Source of the DNA: Lentisphaeria bacterium UBA1791
Lineage (GTDB): Bacteria; Verrucomicrobiota; Lentisphaeria; Victivallales; Victivallaceae
Reading direction: 5' to 3'
Length of the DNA: 39,950 bases
Assembly (NCBI GenBank): GCA_002314455.1
Contig: DCFZ01000034.1
Coordinates: 47,197-87,146, forward strand
The notes beneath the pieces were generated by a model that worked only from the letters and a program-made list of their open reading frames with translations, had not been told where the DNA came from and searched no databases. Within the stretch, counting starts at the first letter, position 1, and each line of letters begins with the position of its first letter. Both the position numbers and the translations under genes were made by a program. Shown here piece by piece: positions 34,424 through 39,950 of this stretch.

Positions 34424-34436
34424 ATAAAACAATGAA

Positions 34437-34512
34437 GCGCTCGTAGCTCAGTCGGTAGAGCAAATGACTCTTAATCATTGGGTCCAGGGTTCGAGTCCCT
34501 GCGAGCGCACCA
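34437..34512 (+). tRNA. tRNA-Lys (anticodon CTT)
   Basis: The 76-nt sequence folds as a standard cloverleaf. The acceptor stem is GCGCTCG/CGAGCGC with discriminator A and an encoded CCA end. The D arm contains AGCTCAGTCGGTAGAGC. The anticodon stem AATGA/TCATT frames loop CTCTTAA, giving anticodon CTT (reads AAG, Lys). The T arm is CAGGGTTCGAGTCCCTG. It has its own promoter and terminator. Confidence 0.98.
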
Positions 34513-34521
34513 TCGTTTTTT

Positions 34522-34554
34522 GAGGTCGGTTTGAGTTCAAACCGATCTTTTTTT
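34522..34554 (+). terminator. Intrinsic terminator after tRNA-Lys
   Basis: A stem of 7 perfect pairs CGGTTTG/CAAACCG, extended by weaker pairs on both sides, encloses an AGTT loop and is followed by seven T's (34548-34554). Confidence 0.88.
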
Positions 34555-34876
34555 ATGCCCTCGACCAAGAGTCCAGTTTCCGTTCTTTTCCGACTGCAAA
34601 TCTCTTCATAGGGGTAAGTATAAAAACGCAGACTCTATCCGGTCTGCCAACGGGCGCTGTTGCGCCCCGTGCGCGGCTATCTGAAGCAGCGCAATGAGGA
34701 CTTGCTCCTTGTTACGCTCTTTGAACTTAAATCAGCCACGGATTATCTCCCGGAGAGCTCGGCGGCAAACCGCCCGATCCCGTGCTATCATCACCTTGTG
34801 CAAATTGCGTCAACTTGATCTCAAAAACCAGCGGTTTAATATAAATGAATTCTTTCATATGATCTTCTTTTTATGA
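34555..34876. other. Intergenic region holding a dispersed repeat copy
   Basis: This 322-nt interval between the tRNA-Lys terminator and the end of the adhesin gene holds the longer copy of the dispersed repeat (34628-34766). Short frames occur but lack ribosome sites or recognisable products. No terminator with a T tract was found for the adhesin gene, which ends at 34877 on the minus strand. Confidence 0.5.
34628..34766 (+). repeat. Dispersed direct repeat, left copy (139 nt)
   Basis: Block 1 (34628-34665, starting GCAGACTCTATCCGGTCTGC) matches 39327-39364 with 37 of 38 identities. Block 2 (34715-34766, starting CGCTCTTTGAACTTAAATC) matches 39362-39413 with 48 of 52 identities. The intervening 52 nt are absent from the right copy, with CGC at both edges of the missing segment. 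Both copies have the same orientation and bracket the adhesin gene. It is too short to be an insertion sequence and shows no terminal inverted repeats. Confidence 0.85.
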
Positions 34877-37800
34877 TTATGCCAGTTTGGAAATGATCAA
34901 ACTCGATTGCAAACTGTCGAACGCGAGCGTATAAGAACCGTCGCTCCACGCGGAATCGCTCCACGTCGCCACGCTGTCGCCGAATTTCACGCTCTTCGCG
35001 CTTTCGAGATCGGCGAATGCCGACGCATCGCCTGAAAGAAGCGTCCAGGAGCCTTTCGTCAGCGCCGTGACGTCGATGTTGATCGTATCGCCCGCAAACT
35101 TGTTTTTGTTGAGATTCGTGGCGCAACTCGCACAATCGAAATTCCACTTTCCGACCTCCTTCAGGTCGAGTGCAGAGTCCGCGAAGTTCAAGTTGGTGCC
35201 GTTTTCAAACGCGATGTCGCTGAACATACGGATCTCGGCGTTGAAGTCGCCCGTAAAATTGTCAAACGTCAATGCGCGCACGCCGGCGTTTCCCCAGGTC
35301 GCGGGATCGACGACGCTGGTGACGGCTTCGCGTTTGCCGCCATCGCCCTTGTAATAATCACCGCTGCAACCGCCGAAAAGGACGCTTGTATCGGCAAAAT
35401 TCAAGTTGGCGCCGTTGCCGGTCACCGTCACATTGGTTGAACCGACCAGAAGCCCGAAACCGCGGTTGCCCGCCGCGACGCACTCGCCGAAAGTAATCGC
35501 GTATGTCGAAGCGTCGATCGTCAGGAAAACGTCGCCTTCCATCGCGACAAGTGCGGAAGTTTCTTCGGTAAAAGAAGCGCACCCCGCGTAGACGCGCTGT
35601 TGAAAAACACCGCCCGAGATCGAGAGATGGACATCGCCTGTCATCTGGTAAATGCCGAGCGCGTTGTTGGAGTAATATCCGCCGCCGACGACTTGACCTG
35701 CGAAAACGCCGCCCGTGATGTTGAGCGTGATATTGCCGGTGCGATCGACGTATTTATTGCTCGCGTCGCCGCCGGCGACTTCCCTTATAAAGGTGCCGCC
35801 GTCGATATTGACCGTGTAATCGCCCGTGTAACTGTGGCTCCCGGAGATCAATTCGCCGCCGAGGATCATGCGGTTGTAGACGGCGTTTTCGCCCGAAAGG
35901 TAGACGTTTTGCGCGTCGTAATGCTGAACGCTTGTGAGCGTCGAACTTTCCAGCACGACGATCGGATCGCTCGTCGAGGCGACCTGCGTCTTGGCGTCCG
36001 CGTAGTTGTTGAAGAACTTTCCGTCGCCGACCGTGCCGGAATACTGGGTGTTGTGCCACGTGACGTCGATCGATTGACCACTCGTCCACGTACTGCTGTA
36101 AAACGCGCCGGGGTTGACGGTGACTTCGTAGTTCGCCTTGACCGTCACGTCTTTGGCGGGCATCGTAAAGGTACTGCCGGTAATCGTCACGTTGTTGGAC
36201 GAGAAGCCGAGGAAGGTATACCCCGCGACGTTGATCGAATCAAGGGTCACGATATCGTTTTCCCCCGCACGGGTGACGGCTTTGCCGCCGACCGAGAAGT
36301 TGACGCCGCCTCCCGGAATATTGCTTGTACTCGTGAGTGCATAGCCGTGCAATGCGGCGGTAAGGACGAGGTTGTCGTTCTCTATGGCAAGCGTATAGTC
36401 ACGCTCGTTGTAGGTCACCTTGTCGCCGCCGATGGTGAGTGCGACGTCGTCCACTCCCGCGACGCCGGTCAGGGTAAACGAATTTTTTCCCTCCACATCG
36501 GTGAGGTCGCCGGTGGCAATAACGTATCTGCCGTCAGTCTGGGATGCCGACACCGTGATGGTGAGCGAACCTTCGTCATTGAACAGTTTCTCAAAACCAT
36601 TCAAAACCGCATAAGAGCCCGCCGTTGCCGGATCGCCTTGGGAAATATCCCAATTCAGCACGCCCATATTGTAGATCGTATCCGCATTGGCAACGGTGCC
36701 CCCGGTCAAAGTCATCGTCTTGGCAAAGGTCATTTTGTCCGCATTGACGATCGCGCCGGCGACCGAGGACGCCGCATTGTTGGTAAATGTCACATTGCCA
36801 AGGAATTGGATCGAGCCTTCCGCATTCATGATCGCGCCGCCGTAGGCGCTCGCCGCCATTGCCGCATTGTTGCTGAAAGCAACGTCGGACTCGAAAATGA
36901 CCGAGCTGTTGACGTTGTTGATAGCGCCGCCCTGGGCAAAATTGCCGCCGCTCGCCGTGTTGCCGTCAAAGGAGACATTGTCGTGAAAAACAAACGTACC
37001 TTTTTCGTTGTAGATCGCAGCGCCCGTTACATTAATCCCCGTCGCGACGTTATCGAAAAAAACGGCGGCATTGTGAAAGGCAAAAGTCCCGCCAATGGTG
37101 AAAATGGCGCCGCCGTTGGCAATGGAGGATCCCCCATCGGACGCCGATATCGTATTACCGCTGAATCGCGTTTGGTTGCTTTCGCCGGATCCTGCACCGT
37201 AAAAAGCGACGTTTCCGCCATAGTTCGTCAACCCGGCGCCGCAAGCCTCCAAAAAGTTGCCGCAGGTCACCGTGTTTTGGCTGACGGTGAGATTCGTCGC
37301 CGTCGCAAAGGCGCCTTCAGAAATCATCACGGCGCCCTCGCGGATCCCGGAAATCCGGGAGATCGCCCCGTTGGCGTCGGCATCCTGATTCAAATTGTAG
37401 GCGGCTTCCGCAGAGGCTCCCATGGCGGAATCGACCATGAACTTGTAAGTACCCGCCGCCGGACGCTCGGCAGTAGTCAACACCAGCGTATGATCCGTGG
37501 CGTTGTGACCGATCGTATAGGCGCAGCCATTGTAAAAGACGGGACTGCTGCCGAAAGTAAACGCGAGGCCGCGCGCATCATTGGCGCGGCCGCGGACGAT
37601 GAAGCTGCTGTTGGCGCGGCTCAATGTTTCCACATTGGATGCGACGACGTAATCGCCGAGCTCCTGGGTTCCGGAGGTCATGAAGACCAGTTCTCCGTTG
37701 TCGGAGGCATTGTTCAGCCGGTTGTACTGATTTAAATGCGCATACGAGTCAGTTCCGGCGGAAATATCCCAGATCAGGGCGCCGCCGTTGTTATAAAAAG

Positions 37801-39139
37801 TATCCGTCTCGGTCGCGAGGGTCATGGCTTTGGCAAAGGTGATCGTCGCGGAGTTGTAGACTGCGCCGCAGAGGTCGCCGGTAACGCCGGTCGCCAGGTT
37901 CCCGCTGAATACCACGTCGTCGCGGAACGTAATCGTCGCCGTGGAACCGTTGTAGAGCGCGCCGCCGAAAGCGTCCTCTGCGAAAGGCCGGACCCCGTTG
38001 TCGGTAAACGTGGCGCTCTTTTCAAAAACGATGTCGCTGTACGTGCTGCAGAGCGCGCCGCCGTTGTAGCCGTCGCTGACCATGTTTTGAGTGAATTCGA
38101 CGTCATCCTGAAACGTGATCGTCGAGCGTTTTGTTTCGGATCCAATCGTATAGAGCGCGCCGCCGCTGCCTTTGGAAGTGGAGGCGTTGTTGTAAAACAA
38201 TATCCCGGCGTCCGTGCCGTCGTCGGTGAAAGTGAGATGGCCATACTCGACGTAAACGGCACCGCCGAAATGCGCGGTGTTGCCGGAAAAAGTCAGCGCT
38301 TCGCCGGTCGCATACGCATCCGTCCGAACCCCCACGGCGCCGCCGGAATCGGATACCGTCGGGACCGTATAGGTCTCGCCGCTACCCAGATCATACGGAT
38401 TGGATTCGGGACCTGTTTCCGACGTGACCGTGACTTTGTCCGCAACCGCCATCGAAGCGATCGTCAGCACGAGGGCGTCGTCAGTCAGGACTTCCGGCGT
38501 ACCGCCGTCATTCACATACAAGGAGTATTTATGATCGTTGTAGACCACCGAACGCTGGTAGATGGCAATCGTCACGTCATCTTGTCCCGCGACGCCGGTC
38601 AGCGTAAAGGTATCTTTGCCGATTGCGCCGGAGACTTTGCCGGTTGCGATCACGTGACTGCCGAACGGCTGATTTGCCGAGACCGTGATCGTCTGGCGGG
38701 TGTTTTTGCCGTTGCTGAAGTATTCAAAGCCGTTGATGCACGCCGTCGTTTCGCCGGTAAGATTCCAGTTGACCGTGGCGAGTTCTGTCGAATCGTTTCC
38801 GACGTTGACCCACGTGTCGGAGTCCGTTGCCAGCGTGATGGCGGAGGTAATGCTGACCGTGCCGGTGTTGTAGATCGCGCCGCCTTGGGTTGCCGTGTTG
38901 CCGGAAAAAGTCGCCCCGCCGAGCGCAATCGCGCCGCCGTTGCAGATCGCGCCGCCGTAAATCGCGGTGTTGCCGACAAAACTCACGTTTTCGCCAGTGA
39001 CAGTGCCGCTCGAGAGGATTTCCACCGCGCCGCCGTTGCCGGCGTAGGGGGCGCAAGTATAGGTGCCGTCCGTGACGAGCGTTTCGGTGCCGCCCGCCGC
39101 GACTATGATGCGTTGCGTGATAAGTTGATTGTCTGCCAT
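34877..39139 (-). CDS. Giant Pmp/adhesin-like repetitive protein
   Basis: The 1420-aa protein carries many GGA[IVL] and FxxN-type motifs of chlamydial Pmp and related beta-helix surface proteins (for example TFSGNTATQGGAIYN, GNTAHFGGAVY, FSNNAAMAASAYGGAI). Three large cycles are visible (about 35-230, 260-555, 600-928), each a GGA-rich stretch followed by a beta domain closing with an xLVLT strand (222-227, 551-555, 922-927). Residues about 930-1005 resemble an InlB-type B repeat (GYTFLGFSSN ... MPAKDVTVKANY). The last 400 residues contain GGVF and GGTF repeats. No N-terminal signal peptide and no C-terminal beta-barrel are seen, so its export route is unclear. AGAGGGA precedes the ATG. It is likely surface-exposed or secreted, by inference. 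Confidence 0.8.
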   Translation of the reverse strand: MADNQLITQRIIVAAGGTETLVTDGTYTCAPYAGNGGAVEILSSGTVTGENVSFVGNTAIYGGAICNGGAIALGGATFSGNTATQGGAIYNTGTVSITSAITLATDSDTWVNVGNDSTELATVNWNLTGETTACINGFEYFSNGKNTRQTITVSANQPFGSHVIATGKVSGAIGKDTFTLTGVAGQDDVTIAIYQRSVVYNDHKYSLYVNDGGTPEVLTDDALVLTIASMAVADKVTVTSETGPESNPYDLGSGETYTVPTVSDSGGAVGVRTDAYATGEALTFSGNTAHFGGAVYVEYGHLTFTDDGTDAGILFYNNASTSKGSGGALYTIGSETKRSTITFQDDVEFTQNMVSDGYNGGALCSTYSDIVFEKSATFTDNGVRPFAEDAFGGALYNGSTATITFRDDVVFSGNLATGVTGDLCGAVYNSATITFAKAMTLATETDTFYNNGGALIWDISAGTDSYAHLNQYNRLNNASDNGELVFMTSGTQELGDYVVASNVETLSRANSSFIVRGRANDARGLAFTFGSSPVFYNGCAYTIGHNATDHTLVLTTAERPAAGTYKFMVDSAMGASAEAAYNLNQDADANGAISRISGIREGAVMISEGAFATATNLTVSQNTVTCGNFLEACGAGLTNYGGNVAFYGAGSGESNQTRFSGNTISASDGGSSIANGGAIFTIGGTFAFHNAAVFFDNVATGINVTGAAIYNEKGTFVFHDNVSFDGNTASGGNFAQGGAINNVNSSVIFESDVAFSNNAAMAASAYGGAIMNAEGSIQFLGNVTFTNNAASSVAGAIVNADKMTFAKTMTLTGGTVANADTIYNMGVLNWDISQGDPATAGSYAVLNGFEKLFNDEGSLTITVSASQTDGRYVIATGDLTDVEGKNSFTLTGVAGVDDVALTIGGDKVTYNERDYTLAIENDNLVLTAALHGYALTSTSNIPGGGVNFSVGGKAVTRAGENDIVTLDSINVAGYTFLGFSSNNVTITGSTFTMPAKDVTVKANYEVTVNPGAFYSSTWTSGQSIDVTWHNTQYSGTVGDGKFFNNYADAKTQVASTSDPIVVLESSTLTSVQHYDAQNVYLSGENAVYNRMILGGELISGSHSYTGDYTVNIDGGTFIREVAGGDASNKYVDRTGNITLNITGGVFAGQVVGGGYYSNNALGIYQMTGDVHLSISGGVFQQRVYAGCASFTEETSALVAMEGDVFLTIDASTYAITFGECVAAGNRGFGLLVGSTNVTVTGNGANLNFADTSVLFGGCSGDYYKGDGGKREAVTSVVDPATWGNAGVRALTFDNFTGDFNAEIRMFSDIAFENGTNLNFADSALDLKEVGKWNFDCASCATNLNKNKFAGDTINIDVTALTKGSWTLLSGDASAFADLESAKSVKFGDSVATWSDSAWSDGSYTLAFDSLQSSLIISKLA

Positions 39140-39271
39140 CGTTTATTCCCTCTATCTCTTAATCAGATTAATCATCGTCTCAATTGCCGATTCTCGCAAT
39201 ATCGCGCAACGCGTGCGCGCAATCTAAAGAAGTTGATCGGTCATATCAAAATACAAAAAATCGCTTATAAA

Positions 39272-39300
39272 AATATAAACCATATTTGTGAAAATTGCAA
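39272..39300 (-). promoter_or_regulatory. Predicted promoter for the adhesin gene
   Basis: Minus strand: TTGCAA (39300-39295), 17-nt spacer, TATATT (39277-39272). It implies a leader of about 125 nt before the ATG at 39139. Confidence 0.5.
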
Positions 39301-39326
39301 CAGATGATTGCAAAGATCGCAAAAAA

Positions 39327-39413
39327 GCAGACTCCATCCGGTCTGCCAACGGGCGCTGTTGCGCTCTTTGAACTTAAATCTGCCACGGATTATTTCCCGG
39401 AGAACCCGGCGGC
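39327..39413 (+). repeat. Dispersed direct repeat, right copy (87 nt)
   Basis: This is the shorter copy of the repeat at 34628-34766, with the central 52 nt missing at a CGC junction. It lies 27 nt upstream of the predicted adhesin promoter and 22 nt before the predicted -35 of the GH20-like gene, so it could also influence expression of either. Confidence 0.85.
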
Positions 39414-39434
39414 GGCTCTTTCTTTCTTTTCGGA

Positions 39435-39463
39435 TGGAAAAATCTGCGCTTTGATGCTATACT
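39435..39463 (+). promoter_or_regulatory. Possible promoter for the GH20-like gene
   Basis: TGGAAA (39435-39440), 17-nt spacer, TATACT (39458-39463), 36 nt before the ATG at 39499. The -35 match is weak. Confidence 0.4.
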
Positions 39464-39498
39464 ATGATGATGCTTTTTCATTATGAAAGGAGACGCCG

Positions 39499-39950
39499 AT
39501 GAAAGTCGATTTCAAATTGCGCGCAGTTCAACTGGATCTCGCGCGGCAGATGGAAACGGTGGAGTTTATCTGCCAATTCATTGATTTTATTGCCGATCAG
39601 GGATTCAATACCCTCTTCCTTTACTTGGAGTGGCGCGTCCGCACGCGGACTTTTGACCTCGGCGCGGCAAACGGCTATGATGCCAATGAGATCAAAACGA
39701 TCGTCGATCACGCGGCGGCGCGCGGCGTCGACGTGATTCCCGGTATCGCTTCGCTCGGGCATCACGATCTCATCTTTGCCGATACGACGTATCACAAGTT
39801 CTGCGAATTGCGCAACGACGTCGAGGGGCGCCACGGCGGTTCGCCCAAAATGGAATTCTGCCCCAGTTTGCCCGAGGCAAAAGAGTTTCTCTGTCGCTAC
39901 ATTTGCGAGGTCGCCGCGCTCTTTCCGCCTCTTCGACGGTTTATGACAGA
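39499..39950 (+). CDS. GH20-like glycoside hydrolase, 5' part only
   Basis: At least 150 residues are encoded; the gene runs off the window. AAAGGAGA precedes the ATG at 39499. The reading frame begins VDFKLRAVQLDLARQMETVE and continues with GFNTLFLYLEWRVRTRTFDL, EIKTIVDHAAARGVDVIPGI and SLGHHDLIFAD. This TIM-barrel start, with an Arg-containing first strand and a PxIxSLGH-type strand, is typical of GH20 beta-N-acetylhexosaminidases and their relatives. The catalytic Asp-Glu pair would lie just past the window end. No signal peptide or N-terminal GH20b domain is visible, so it may be a short cytoplasmic form. It could supply GlcNAc for the NagA pathway. Confidence 0.65.
   Translation, partial: MKVDFKLRAVQLDLARQMETVEFICQFIDFIADQGFNTLFLYLEWRVRTRTFDLGAANGYDANEIKTIVDHAAARGVDVIPGIASLGHHDLIFADTTYHKFCELRNDVEGRHGGSPKMEFCPSLPEAKEFLCRYICEVAALFPPLRRFMT

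Larger units (their letters stand above)
39140..39498. other. Divergent intergenic region between adhesin and GH20-like gene
   Basis: This 359-nt gap holds a predicted promoter for each direction (39272-39300 minus, 39435-39463 plus) and the right repeat copy (39327-39413), which lies between the two promoters. A 63-codon frame crosses the repeat (39295-39486) but has no ribosome site and overlaps the promoter of the next gene, so I do not call it a gene. Confidence 0.5.

Noticed and set aside
34437..34766. Classical tRNA-associated integration site (att) next to tRNA-Lys
   Set aside because: The nearby direct repeat does not include the 3' end of the tRNA, and no integrase or phage gene is visible, so only proximity is reported.
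35600..39307. Two long plus-strand frames (711 and 523 codons) opposite the adhesin gene
   Set aside because: They mirror the repetitive Gly/Ala/Thr-rich adhesin sequence; their translations are Arg/Val-rich without domains, while the minus strand shows orderly GGA repeats.
39295..39486. 63-codon frame across the right repeat copy
   Set aside because: It overlaps the candidate promoter of the next gene, lacks a ribosome site, and the matching frame is broken in the left repeat copy.

Overview
The window looks like a chromosomal segment of a Gram-negative bacterium with a moderately GC-rich genome. The set of genes (a eukaryote-type HisA, a very large Pmp-like surface protein, several outsized glycosyltransferases, a GH20-like hydrolase, rhamnulokinase) would fit a gut-type member of the PVC group such as Lentisphaerota. 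That placement is an inference from gene content only; no rRNA or other phylogenetic marker is present.

Region 1 (1-23938) is a surface-polysaccharide island. A leftward five-gene operon (8231 to 216) encodes a coiled-coil methyltransferase, a sugar-nucleotide epimerase/reductase, two glycosyltransferases (one with three catalytic-type domains) and GDP-mannose 4,6-dehydratase. Divergent to it, an MBOAT O-acyltransferase is paired with a membrane-anchored SGNH-like protein. A small PH-domain membrane protein (minus strand), NagA, a small SGNH hydrolase and mannose-1-phosphate guanylyltransferase follow. A rightward operon (16535-23938) holds an ABC exporter pair (Wzm/Wzt or KpsM/KpsT type), a fused cytidylyltransferase/GHMP kinase and two glycosyltransferase genes. 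ManC plus Gmd would supply GDP-mannose and GDP-4-keto-6-deoxymannose; the transferases build the glycan, MBOAT/SGNH may acylate it, and the ABC pair exports it.

The most interesting feature is that the two glycosyltransferase loci are paralogous. Both encode the order GT2 - beta-rich module - GT4 - GT2 - GT2, but the gene boundaries differ (559+1022 aa on the left, 1197+346 aa on the right), and a different GT2 domain has lost its active-site motifs in each. The same beta-rich module (WGxWT near its start, SPKxLGxxEDTR-like near its end) also occurs twice in the MBOAT partner, giving four copies in three proteins.

Region 2 (23939-34256) is metabolic and transport. A tight operon carries a nitroreductase, an unknown protein, hisA, a rhamnulokinase and a family-5 solute-binding protein. 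It converges on a zinc/manganese ABC operon (znuA-znuC-znuB type). A divergent two-gene operon carries a thioester-reductase-like SDR and hisF, ended by a clear terminator.

Region 3 (34257-39950) has a tRNA-Lys(CTT) with its own promoter and terminator, then a 1420-aa Pmp/adhesin-like gene on the minus strand bracketed by two direct copies of a dispersed repeat, then the 5' part of a GH20-like gene that runs off the window. Predicted promoters across the window follow TTGnnn - 17 bp - TATATT or TATAGT with very regular spacing. No CRISPR array, phage module or recognisable insertion sequence was seen.
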